A stretch of 10,672 nucleotides of DNA from Sphingomonadales bacterium (GCA_018067055.1 JAGPVK010000099.1:1-10672), one strand, 5' to 3'; positions 1 through 6,734 are shown, counted from the first letter of the stretch. Notes: generated by a model not told the origin, from the letters alone. Numbers and translations are program-made.

Positions 1-20
1 AGCACTTACATTGATAGGGC

Positions 21-302
21 CTAGCCCACCTTGCGCTCATCTTCTTCAACAAATCGCCGGAGCGCAGCGTTAATCCGGGTCTGATAACCGCTACCGGACT
101 GCTTGAACCAGTGCAGCACATCCGCATCCAGCCGCAAGGTCACTTGCTCCTTCACCGGGCGGTAAAATTTTCCTCGCTCGGCAGCCGACCAGTCGGTCAC
201 TTCCGGCACATCAGAAAGGTCGATATCCTCGTCCCGCATCGCATCCAGTGCGGCCAGTTCCTTCTCCAGCTTGGAGGCGAGCTTCTTAGATTCCTTCTTC
301 AT
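21..302 (-). CDS. brnA: BrnA-family antitoxin (ribbon-helix-helix)
   Basis: Antitoxin of a BrnT/BrnA type II toxin-antitoxin pair. It should bind and neutralise BrnT and, with it, repress their shared promoter. The 93-residue protein has a charged, helical N-terminus (residues 1-25) that is likely to contact the toxin. The C-terminus is a typical ribbon-helix-helix DNA-binding domain: strand EQVTLRL (about 52-58), helix DADVLHWFKQ (59-68), then SGSGYQTRINAALRRFV (69-85). The frame is open further upstream to 434, but that part lies inside brnT. I chose the ATG at 302 because GAGAGA sits 7 nt before it; ATGs at 308 and 317 are alternatives. It overlaps the end of brnT by 17 nt, so the two are translationally coupled, with the toxin gene first as is usual for this family. 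Confidence 0.9.
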   Translation of the reverse strand: MKKESKKLASKLEKELAALDAMRDEDIDLSDVPEVTDWSAAERGKFYRPVKEQVTLRLDADVLHWFKQSGSGYQTRINAALRRFVEEDERKVG

Positions 303-558
303 AAGCATGTCTCTCATATGCGGTCGCTTTTCTGGCGCTGATAATTCTGCCACCGCTTTCATCGTCGAAATAGGTATGAACCACCAAAATCGTTGCCGTG
401 CTGACGCGACCGATTGTTTGCCAGCGGTTGCCATCGGGATGGGAGTCCAGTTGACTTAAGTGCAGAGGATCAGCAAAAACCAGAGTTGCCAGTTCGAACG
501 AAACGCCATGTTTCGCCCTGTTGGCAACCGCCTTGCGTTGATCCCAGCGCCACTCCAT
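286..558 (-). CDS. brnT: BrnT-family ribonuclease toxin
   Basis: Toxin of the BrnT/BrnA pair. BrnT proteins have a RelE-like fold and act as ribonucleases that stop translation under stress. The 90 residues match the usual family length. The family pattern is clear: WDQRKAVANRAKHGVSFE near the N-terminus (5-22), a central beta-rich part ending ILVVHTYF (57-64), and the C-terminal RIISARKATAYER block (71-83) whose Arg and Glu residues are conserved in the family. No inactivating lesion is visible, so the toxin is probably functional. It is the first gene of the pair and has an almost leaderless promoter just upstream. Such pairs are often mobile, and this one sits beside an unrelated crotonase gene, but I see no transposase or att repeat here. 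Confidence 0.9.
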   Translation of the reverse strand: MEWRWDQRKAVANRAKHGVSFELATLVFADPLHLSQLDSHPDGNRWQTIGRVSTATILVVHTYFDDESGGRIISARKATAYERHAYEEGI

Positions 559-596
559 TTGTAACTACAAATATGTAACTACGTGCAATTTGTCAA
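558..596 (-). promoter_or_regulatory. brnTA promoter with tandem operator-like boxes
   Basis: On the minus strand a perfect -35 box TTGACA (591-596) is followed after 17 nt by a weaker -10, TATTTG (568-573). Transcription would start within a few bases of the brnT ATG (558), giving a nearly leaderless mRNA. Two boxes cover the -10 and spacer. Box 1 is a perfect 6-2-6 palindrome, TTTGTA-AC-TACAAA (558-571, plus strand). Box 2 is a degenerate copy directly beside it (572-585). The 9-mer TGTAACTAC recurs exactly at 560-568 and 574-582. Paired short palindromes are what a ribbon-helix-helix repressor would bind, so BrnA autoregulation is the simple reading (inference). Confidence 0.6.
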
Positions 597-611
597 TAGC
601 GGAAGACAGTC

Positions 612-1406
612 ATGGCCAACTCCATCCTCATCGAACAACGCGGCGCAATCGAGATTCTAACGCTCAACCGGCCCGATAAACTGAACACGATGAACGAGGA
701 AATGATCTTCGCGCTGCAGGATTATTTTCGCGGTCTTCAGAAGCGTCTTGATATTCGCGTCGTCATTTTCCGGGCGGAAGGCCGCGCCTTTTGTGCCGGT
801 CTCGATATCGGTGGCTGGAAGAATGATGGCTCACGGGGCCAGGTCCAGCATGTCTGGAACACCCAGCGTTCTATCGCCACCGTTATGCAACTCATGCGGC
901 AATGCCCGCAGCCGATTATCGCGCTGGCGCAGGGCGCGGCCTGCGGCGGTGGCTTCTCGCTGCTGCTTGCCAGCGACATCCGTTATGGCGCACCGAGCCT
1001 GAAAATGAATGCCGCCTATATCAAGATCGGTCTCGGCGGCTGCGATATGGGATCAAGCTATTTCCTGCCGCGCATGGTCGGCGCGTCGATCGCCTCGGAA
1101 CTGATCCTGACCGGTCGCTTCATCCATGCCGAACGCGCGGAAAAATACGGTCTGATCAGCGAAATGGTCGATGAGGAAAAACTGCTCTCGACGGGCTTGT
1201 CGCTTGCGGGAGAAATGCTCGACACCGCCCCGATGGGCCTGCGCCTGTCCAAGGATGCACTGAACCGCAATATCGATGCACAAAGCTTCGAGGCAGCGCT
1301 CGCCATCGAGGACCGACAGCAGGTGATGCTGTCGATGACCGAGGACAGCCGGGAAGCGGCCAAGGCGTTTTTCGCCAAGAGAAAACCGGACTACAAGGAC
1401 CGGTAG
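612..1406 (+). CDS. enoyl-CoA hydratase/isomerase (crotonase) family protein
   Basis: Crotonase-fold acyl-CoA enzyme, 264 residues, the normal length. The two oxyanion-hole segments are present: FCAGLDI (60-66) and ACGGGFS (110-116). The C-terminal part, including SELILTGRFIHAERAEKYGL (162-181), is also typical. The catalytic positions are not those of standard enoyl-CoA hydratase. Where rat crotonase has Glu144 (GGGCE) this protein has Ser116, and where it has Glu164 (QPE) this has Tyr136. An Asp (D145, in GGCDMG) lies close to the position of the catalytic Asp of dienoyl-CoA isomerases. It may therefore be an isomerase, thioesterase or other crotonase variant; the substrate cannot be told. 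The start is ATG 612 with GGAAG at 601-605. It is divergent from brnT with only 53 bp between, and convergent with the cupin gene. Confidence 0.85.
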   Translation: MANSILIEQRGAIEILTLNRPDKLNTMNEEMIFALQDYFRGLQKRLDIRVVIFRAEGRAFCAGLDIGGWKNDGSRGQVQHVWNTQRSIATVMQLMRQCPQPIIALAQGAACGGGFSLLLASDIRYGAPSLKMNAAYIKIGLGGCDMGSSYFLPRMVGASIASELILTGRFIHAERAEKYGLISEMVDEEKLLSTGLSLAGEMLDTAPMGLRLSKDALNRNIDAQSFEAALAIEDRQQVMLSMTEDSREAAKAFFAKRKPDYKDR

Positions 1407-1448
1407 CCTGCCCTCTTCCTGAAACAGGGTCAGGATAACCCACCGACT

Positions 1449-1844
1449 CTATCGCGCGCGGTGCTCGGTGCCCTCTCCGGCCGTTATGAAGACCGCCGTT
1501 GCCGAACCTTCCACGTCCGCCGTATGCCAGACGCCCGGCGGGTTGATCACATATTCGCCCGCCGACAAGGGCGTGCTTTGCAGAATCCCGTCCGTCATTT
1601 TCTGAATCAGGGTAATTTCGCCTTCGGTACACAAGACCACTTCCGCACCTTTGGGATGCATTTCCCATACGTCCCAGCTTTCGGCAAATCTGTGCATCGA
1701 GACCAGTCGGCCCTCGATCCCGTCATCGCTGTGTCGCGCTCCATAGTCCGCATACCATTCCATACCGCCCGTGATTTGGGGTTCAACCTCTGCGGTTGCT
1801 CCCATACCCAGATGGATCGGATTGATTTCCAGCCTGTTCGGCAT
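1449..1844 (-). CDS. small cupin-domain protein
   Basis: Single-domain cupin of 131 residues, probably cytoplasmic. Motif 1 is WEMHPKGAEVVLCTEG (60-75), with H63 and E68 as likely metal ligands; the second His of the usual HxH is absent. Motif 2 is GEYVINPPGVWHTAD (96-110), with H107 as the third ligand. This pattern fits a metal-binding cupin of unknown substrate, and cupin sequence alone does not reveal the reaction. The frame stays open upstream into the neighbouring gene, but the ATG at 1844 has a strong Shine-Dalgarno AAGGAG (1852-1857) 7 nt before it, which decides the start. It lies 26 nt after the nucleotidyltransferase-like gene and is the last member of the four-gene minus-strand run. 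Confidence 0.8.
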   Translation of the reverse strand: MPNRLEINPIHLGMGATAEVEPQITGGMEWYADYGARHSDDGIEGRLVSMHRFAESWDVWEMHPKGAEVVLCTEGEITLIQKMTDGILQSTPLSAGEYVINPPGVWHTADVEGSATAVFITAGEGTEHRAR

Positions 1845-1870
1845 ATCCCTTCTCCTTTCAGGTACTGACA

Positions 1871-2788
1871 CTATTTGATCGCCCCGCCCATGATCAACCG
1901 CGGCAGCATTACCAGCGCGCCCAGAATCGGCCATTTGCGCTGCCATGGCCTGATCACATAATCGGTCCCGGCATGGCGGTTGATCTTCCACGCCAGATAA
2001 TCGATGCCGCCGGCATAAGTGGCGGATGCCTTGGCCAGTCTGGCGAGAGTCAGAATCTTGCCATTGCGCCGCAATTGCCGCCATCTTTTTTCAACCGCAT
2101 CGCGAGAGGCGACAATTTTAAGCGTCTTGCCACGCTTCTTGTCGCGTTCTGCAATTGCCGCCACGACCGCTGGCCCAAATCGCGCATAGCGCTCGGGGTC
2201 GGCATCCACGACCGAACCGGAGCGGTCCTTGCGCTCGGCGCGCAATTCCGCCCCGTAGGTCAGCTCAAAACCGCGCTTCCAGAGATCCAATATCGTATAT
2301 TGCGTATCAACACCCATCATCGGAAAGGTCATATCAAAGAGCGTGACCGGCGCCCCGGCAATCGCCTCAACCGCCTGCGCCTGAGCCGCTGCATCCGCCT
2401 GCCAGACCAGCCGGGCCGGTTGCGCGAATCGCGCCCATACGCTGACCGCGCTGGCACCAACCCGGTTCAGCCGGTAAAAATCTTGCTCGCTGAGCACGGC
2501 CACCTTGGCGACCAGTCCGTCATGTTCGGCGGGGAATACATTGGGTGGCAGCCGCCTGTTCGCACCCGCCAGCCAGCTTTTCCCGTAAGCCGCTTCATAG
2601 CTCGAAACGATCAGGTAGAAATCGAGCATCTGCCCGTCGAGTTCGGTGGTACGCAAGCAGGATCCGTAGAAAAGCACGGCCCGCGACGCCTCGCCATATT
2701 GGTCGGCAATCGACGCGGCAAAGGCGGCAACACGCGGATCAACCGGCTGCGCCAGTTCCTGTGCAATCAATGGCTTGAGTTCGCTCAC
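1871..2788 (-). CDS. nucleotidyltransferase-like protein, possible Tam41-type CDP-DAG synthase relative
   Basis: Not a gene I know by name. Visible are a nucleotidyltransferase-like start, LFYGSCLR (39-46) then MLDFYLIV (54-61), meaning a GS motif followed by an acidic strand. Further on are KVAVLS (95-100), ARFAQPARLV (119-128), a conserved-looking ATYAGGIDYLAWKINRHAG segment (256-274), and a hydrophobic, possibly membrane-associating C-terminus (about 286-303). From memory, the order YGS ... MLDF ... K(Y/V)xV(I/L)S ... RxxKPxKI resembles the mitochondrial phosphatidate cytidylyltransferase Tam41/TAMM41, which makes CDP-diacylglycerol from phosphatidate and CTP. The similarity is distant and uncomputed. 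The context agrees: the gene lies 15 nt downstream of a lipid kinase, in the same frame. The start is GTG 2788 with a weak ribosome site (AGAG); no ATG is available before residue 54. Alternatives are another lipid or sugar nucleotidyltransferase, or a catalytically dead relative. Confidence 0.5.
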   Translation of the reverse strand: MSELKPLIAQELAQPVDPRVAAFAASIADQYGEASRAVLFYGSCLRTTELDGQMLDFYLIVSSYEAAYGKSWLAGANRRLPPNVFPAEHDGLVAKVAVLSEQDFYRLNRVGASAVSVWARFAQPARLVWQADAAAQAQAVEAIAGAPVTLFDMTFPMMGVDTQYTILDLWKRGFELTYGAELRAERKDRSGSVVDADPERYARFGPAVVAAIAERDKKRGKTLKIVASRDAVEKRWRQLRRNGKILTLARLAKASATYAGGIDYLAWKINRHAGTDYVIRPWQRKWPILGALVMLPRLIMGGAIK

Positions 2789-2803
2789 GCGAAACGCTCT
2801 AGC

Positions 2804-3778
2804 TCAAGCAGCGAGCCGAAGGAAGGATACAGCCTTGGTAGATTTCAGAACGATCGGCTGGCCCGGTTGCGCGGAGAATAATTCGCCGTCCATCAGCACG
2901 TTGCTGCCCTCGCCCTCGATCCGAATCATGTCGCCGCGTTCCAGATGGATGCCCTTCTGCACATTCTTGCCCAGCCGGCCAAAAATCACCGACAGCAGAA
3001 AACGAACGATAGCACCGGCTCGCTGATCAATCGCCAGAAACTGCATTCGGCCAATCGCATTCTGGTTCCGCATCGATCGCTTCATCAGCAACAGCCGCTC
3101 CAGCGTGGTGACGATCAGCACCGCAAAATTGCCCTGAAACTGGCCATCGCGGATCAGCGATATCTTGATGGGCGTCGACCGCTTGGGAAGGAATTTCCCC
3201 TTTATGCCAAACAGCACCGACGCGAGCGCGGCAAAAACCGTCAGCACATGCGCGGCGGCATTGGGCAATCCCAGCGGATAGATTTTATGACGGCAATAGA
3301 GAATGAACTCCGACAGGCCGGCGCCGCCCAGAAACATGCCGAGCACGACCTTGCTGTCCTTGCTGCCATCGGACAGCGCGATCAGTTCCCGCAACACCAG
3401 ATGTTCGTGCAAGTCATGCTTGGCCAGCTCGACAATGCGTTCCAGCGCCTTGAGCGGATTGCCTTCGGCGCCAAGATCAAGCGCAATCAAATTGGTCTTG
3501 CCATTGGGCAATACCGCCACCGGCGGCGGGTTGTCACCGAAATGGCCACCCTGATAAAGTTCGGTCAGCGCCGCCTGCACGGTCCCGTCGCCGCCGTTGA
3601 TAACCAGCACCTTCGGTTTCACCCGGGCGATGGTTTCCAAGGCCTTGGCAATTTCATCGACATGATCCACTTCATAGTGAAAAACATCGCTGTTCTTGAC
3701 GCAATAGGACCGCACCTCTGGCAAAATCGCCCGATTTCCGGTTGAATTCGGATTGGAAAGAAGTGCGACATTTGCCAT
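2804..3778 (-). CDS. diacylglycerol kinase family lipid kinase
   Basis: Soluble lipid kinase of the DAGK/sphingosine-kinase superfamily (DgkB/YegS type), 324 residues. It would transfer the ATP gamma-phosphate to a lipid hydroxyl at the inner membrane. N-terminal catalytic domain: NPNSTGNR (9-16, nucleotide loop), VLVINGGDGTVQAAL (57-71) with the signature GGDGT (62-66), and VAVLPNGKTNLIALDLG (87-103), the counterpart of LPxGTxN with Lys in place of the usual Thr region. The C-terminal beta domain ends in VLMDGELF (294-301), where DGE (297-299) is typical. The substrate may be diacylglycerol, giving phosphatidate, or ceramide, since ceramide kinases of this superfamily occur in sphingolipid-making alphaproteobacteria. 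Start is ATG 3778 with AGGG upstream. It lies 35 nt after the DUF2141 gene and 15 nt before the Tam41-like gene. Confidence 0.88.
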   Translation of the reverse strand: MANVALLSNPNSTGNRAILPEVRSYCVKNSDVFHYEVDHVDEIAKALETIARVKPKVLVINGGDGTVQAALTELYQGGHFGDNPPPVAVLPNGKTNLIALDLGAEGNPLKALERIVELAKHDLHEHLVLRELIALSDGSKDSKVVLGMFLGGAGLSEFILYCRHKIYPLGLPNAAAHVLTVFAALASVLFGIKGKFLPKRSTPIKISLIRDGQFQGNFAVLIVTTLERLLLMKRSMRNQNAIGRMQFLAIDQRAGAIVRFLLSVIFGRLGKNVQKGIHLERGDMIRIEGEGSNVLMDGELFSAQPGQPIVLKSTKAVSFLRLAA

Positions 3779-3813
3779 GAAATAGCCCTAAATTGTGCTG
3801 AGCGCTTGATGCA

Positions 3814-4296
3814 TCACATATATTTCATGCTGATGCTGATGGTCTTGACCTCATTGCCGATCGCAAATTTGGTTTTCTTGTAGCTAGGCTTGCCCAGATT
3901 GAAGATGTTGATGCTTGGGTTGTTCGACATGCCGCCGCCGTCGCTGGTCAGGTCGGTTTTGCCGTTCCCGTTCAAGTCATGGCGCACAGCGATCGCATAT
4001 TCTCCCGCCTGGTTGAACGGCAGGCAGAAGGTCATGCTTTTCGCGGTAACCGGCACTTCGATGCGGTTGAGCCATGCTCCGCTTTTCAGCCATTCGTCCT
4101 TGGTGCCGCGATAGCTTTGGACACGGACCTTTCCGATCGCTTCCTTCAGGCCTTGTATTTCCACCTTTACAGCAGGGCCTTTGCCCGACTGGCACCGGCG
4201 CAGATCATTGGGTATCTCCCGGCCACCGGCATATGCGGGGGCAGCAGATAGCAGAATAGTGGTCGATAATGCGATGGAAGCCGCAAATTTCAACAT
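3814..4296 (-). CDS. secreted DUF2141 protein
   Basis: Exported protein of 160 residues in the DUF2141 family, whose function is unknown. The N-terminus MLKFAASIALSTTILL is a signal peptide with a likely cleavage after AYA (residues 21-23). The mature part is a small beta-rich domain. Two cysteines, C35 and C91, could form a disulfide in the periplasm. DLNGNGKTD (107-115) has D/N residues at alternate positions ending in Asp, much like the calcium loop of EF-hand or dockerin repeats. It is followed by the conserved family tail GGMSNNPSINIFNLGKPSY (121-139). The frame is open far upstream, but the signal peptide and GGAGC (4306-4310 on the plus strand, read as GGAGC on minus) fix the start at ATG 4296. 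It is the first gene of the minus-strand lipid run and is divergent from lptFG. Confidence 0.85.
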   Translation of the reverse strand: MLKFAASIALSTTILLSAAPAYAGGREIPNDLRRCQSGKGPAVKVEIQGLKEAIGKVRVQSYRGTKDEWLKSGAWLNRIEVPVTAKSMTFCLPFNQAGEYAIAVRHDLNGNGKTDLTSDGGGMSNNPSINIFNLGKPSYKKTKFAIGNEVKTISISMKYM

Positions 4297-4315
4297 GACG
4301 TAATAGCTCCTAGTC

Positions 4316-4344
4316 GTTATACCCGCGCCAATACTCCGGCGCGG
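4316..4344 (-). promoter_or_regulatory. candidate promoter and inverted repeat between DUF2141 and lptFG
   Basis: On the minus strand TATAAC (4316-4321) matches the -10 consensus at five of six positions and lies about 20 nt before the DUF2141 start. Directly upstream, in the spacer, is a perfect 7-bp inverted repeat CCGCGCC / GGCGCGG (4323-4329 and 4338-4344) with an 8-nt centre. No good -35 is visible at the right distance, which would suit an activator-dependent or repressed promoter. The repeat has no T-tract on either side, so it is not a classical terminator. On the plus strand it would lie upstream of, or in the leader of, lptFG. Confidence 0.35.
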
Positions 4345-4422
4345 ACAAGAATCAGCCCCCGATCTCCTCAAGAGGTATGGATTTGATTTGCGGCGAAAAC
4401 ATGGTGAGAGGGCGACAACAAG

Positions 4423-6729
4423 TTGAAACTGCTGACTTCCACCGACCGCTATCTGGCAAAATTGATTGCTGTGCCCCTGTTCAGCACGCTGGTGATTGCG
4501 GCGATGCTGCTGGTGCTGGAAAAAATGCTGCGGCTGTTTGATTTTGTCGCCGCGGAAGGGGGCCCGGTCAGTGTCGTCTGGCGGATGCTGGCCAACCTGA
4601 TTCCCGAATATCTGTCGCTCGGCATACCGATAGGTTTGCTGCTTGGCATCCTGCTGGCCTTCCGACAACTTGCACTCAGCTCCGAGCTCGATGTTTTCCG
4701 GGCGGTGGGCCAGGGCTACGGGCGCCTGCTGCGCGTGCCCTATATGTTCGCGGTGGCATTGATGCTGGTCAACCTGGCTTTGGTCGGATTCATTCAGCCG
4801 CTGTCCCGCTATTATTATGAAGAGCTGCGCTTCGAATTGCGGTCAGGCGCGCTCGGCGCCTCGATCAAGGTTGGTGAATTCACCAATTTGGGCAACCGGA
4901 TGACTCTGCGGATCGAGGAAAGCCGCGACAATGGCACGAAATTGAGCGGCATGTTCGTCCGCGCCGAAAATAAAAAGGGCCAGACCGTCTCGGTCACCGC
5001 AAAAAGCGGCCAGTTTCTGGCAACCGATGATCCCGATACGATCATCCTGCGGCTAACCGACGGCGTGCTGGTCCATGATGCGCCAAATTACGAGAAACCG
5101 CGGATATTGAGTTTCAGCAATCACGATTTGCCGATTGATTTGCCCAACATCGAATCCTTCCGATCGCGCGGCGGCAAGAATCTGGAATATACGATACCGG
5201 AACTGGTACGGGTCGGCAGCGACACCAAACGGCCGGAGACCGAACGCAACGAGAGTCGCTCCAATTTTCATTTTCGCATGGTCGAAGTCGTGATGATGCT
5301 GCTGATGCCGCTGCTCGCGATCGCGCTGGCGGTTCCGCCAAAACGCTCGACTTCCGCTCTCGGTGTCTTTCTGTCGATCGTGATGATCGTGACCTATCAC
5401 AAGGTCAACGAATATGGCGAGGATGTCGGCTCGCTAGGTCTGGTTGATCCGATCATTGCCCTGTGGCTACCCTTTTGCCTGTTTGCCGCGCTGATCATCT
5501 GGATGTATCATGTTGCGGCCCATGTTCCCGGCGGTCAGCCGATCGGGGCACTGGAAAGGGGATTTTCCAAATTTGGCGGTGTCTTCAAGGGTCTGCTCAA
5601 TTTCAATCGCAAACGCGCGCTGATGAAGGAAGAGCCGGACATGGATTTTTTCCCTTCCCGGACACTGGCCATCTACATGGCAAAAATGTTCATCGTCCGC
5701 ACTCTGGCGGTGCTGGCGCTGCTGGTGCTGGTGCTGCAAGCGCTCGACCTGCTGGGCGAGAGCGGGGCGATTTTGGCCCACCCGGGCAATGGCGAGGCCG
5801 AACTCTGGACCTATGTCTCCTTGCGGGCGCCACAACTCGTGGCCCGTTTTCTGCCCTTTTCGGTGCTGCTTGGTACGATCATCACGCTCGCCACGCTGAA
5901 CCAGAACAGCGAAGTTGTCTCGATGAAGGCTGGCGGCCTGTCCGCGCATCAGATTCTGGCACCGCTGATTGTTACCAGCATGGGCGTCGCGTTGCTGTCC
6001 TTTGTGTTTAACGAAACGCTGGTCGCTCCGGCGACCGCCCGCCTGTCCCAATGGGAGAAAGTCGAATATGGCCCGATTCCGGCAGAGAGCAACATCCGCA
6101 ACAATGTCTGGGTCAAGGACGGTAATGATCTGATCAACGCACGAACGGTCACCGGCCGTGGCGATCAGGTGCGGTTGCAAGACATCACCATCTACAATCG
6201 CACCGAAAATGAACTGAACAGCCTGATTCAAGGGGAAGAAGCCCGGTTTACCGGAAACGGCTGGTTGCTGACCAATGTGACACAATTCAATGTCAGCACC
6301 GGATCCGAAGAAAAGAAACCGGAGCTGTTGATTGGCGATAAAATTCGGCCGGATCAGTTCACCTTGTCCAATGTCGACGCAGATAGCCTGTCGATTTTTG
6401 CGTTGCGCGGGGCGATTGATGAACTGCAGAACGCCGGTCGCCCGACGATGAGTCTCGAGGCGGGCTGGTGGCACAAGATCTCCGGGCCGATGTCGTCAAT
6501 CCTGATGCCGTTGCTGGGTGCCGTCGCGGCGTTCGGACTTGCCCGCTCCGGTCAGCTGTTCATCCGGGCCGTGATCGGCATGGCGCTGGGCTTTGCCTAT
6601 TTCGTCGCCGACAATTTCGCGCTCGCGATGGGCAATATTGGGGCTTATCCAGCCTTGCTGGCGGCGTGGGCGCCATTCCTGCTGTTTTTCCTGATTGGCG
6701 AAACCGTGCTGATCCGAACCGAGGAATAG
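4423..6729 (+). CDS. fused LptF-LptG lipopolysaccharide export permease
   Basis: Inner-membrane permease of the Lpt ABC exporter, which with LptB extracts lipopolysaccharide (or a similar glycolipid) and passes it to LptC/LptA. LptF and LptG are normally separate proteins of about 360-400 residues; here both are in one 768-residue frame. The LptF half (1-406) has membrane segments near 13-32, 58-80, 105-125, 286-305, 310-328 and 345-365, a periplasmic jellyroll domain (about 135-280), and a coupling-helix motif SSELDVFRAVGQGYGR (86-101). The LptG half (407-768) starts MDFFPSRTLAIYM and has its own coupling motif SEVVSMKAGGLS (496-507), jellyroll and closing membrane segments. The start is TTG 4423: an in-frame stop lies at 4405-4407 and the next ATG (residue 28) would delete membrane segment 1. 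GAGAGGG precedes it. It is convergent with the desaturase, 5 bp apart. Confidence 0.9.
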   Translation: MKLLTSTDRYLAKLIAVPLFSTLVIAAMLLVLEKMLRLFDFVAAEGGPVSVVWRMLANLIPEYLSLGIPIGLLLGILLAFRQLALSSELDVFRAVGQGYGRLLRVPYMFAVALMLVNLALVGFIQPLSRYYYEELRFELRSGALGASIKVGEFTNLGNRMTLRIEESRDNGTKLSGMFVRAENKKGQTVSVTAKSGQFLATDDPDTIILRLTDGVLVHDAPNYEKPRILSFSNHDLPIDLPNIESFRSRGGKNLEYTIPELVRVGSDTKRPETERNESRSNFHFRMVEVVMMLLMPLLAIALAVPPKRSTSALGVFLSIVMIVTYHKVNEYGEDVGSLGLVDPIIALWLPFCLFAALIIWMYHVAAHVPGGQPIGALERGFSKFGGVFKGLLNFNRKRALMKEEPDMDFFPSRTLAIYMAKMFIVRTLAVLALLVLVLQALDLLGESGAILAHPGNGEAELWTYVSLRAPQLVARFLPFSVLLGTIITLATLNQNSEVVSMKAGGLSAHQILAPLIVTSMGVALLSFVFNETLVAPATARLSQWEKVEYGPIPAESNIRNNVWVKDGNDLINARTVTGRGDQVRLQDITIYNRTENELNSLIQGEEARFTGNGWLLTNVTQFNVSTGSEEKKPELLIGDKIRPDQFTLSNVDADSLSIFALRGAIDELQNAGRPTMSLEAGWWHKISGPMSSILMPLLGAVAAFGLARSGQLFIRAVIGMALGFAYFVADNFALAMGNIGAYPALLAAWAPFLLFFLIGETVLIRTEE
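5626..5643 (+). promoter_or_regulatory. lptG: candidate internal translation start for LptG
   Basis: Inside the fused gene, AAGGAAGAG (5626-5634) precedes an in-frame ATG at 5641 (codon 407). Initiation there would give a 362-residue protein, the normal size of LptG, beginning just before its first membrane helix. It may be the old lptG ribosome site kept after loss of the lptF stop codon, or a working second start. Confidence 0.4.
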
Positions 6730-6734
6730 CCGCT

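Noticed and set aside
13..28. Short GGGC-CTA-GCCC hairpin at the end of brnA
   Set aside because: Only a 4-bp stem and no T-tract; too weak to call a terminator, and the window edge cuts off what follows.
1449..2084. Extension of the cupin to 211 residues
   Set aside because: The extra N-terminus lies inside the nucleotidyltransferase-like gene, and a strong ribosome site supports the start at 1844.
4401..4530. Short plus-strand frame from ATG 4401 overlapping the lptFG start
   Set aside because: It is out of frame, has no recognisable content and lacks a ribosome site.
3814..4668. Long minus-strand frame giving a 284-residue DUF2141 protein
   Set aside because: The first 124 residues are low-complexity and lie opposite lptFG; the signal peptide at 4296 marks the true start.
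5701..5760. Repetitive CTGCTGGTG-like stretch in lptFG
   Set aside because: It is Leu/Val codon usage in a membrane helix.
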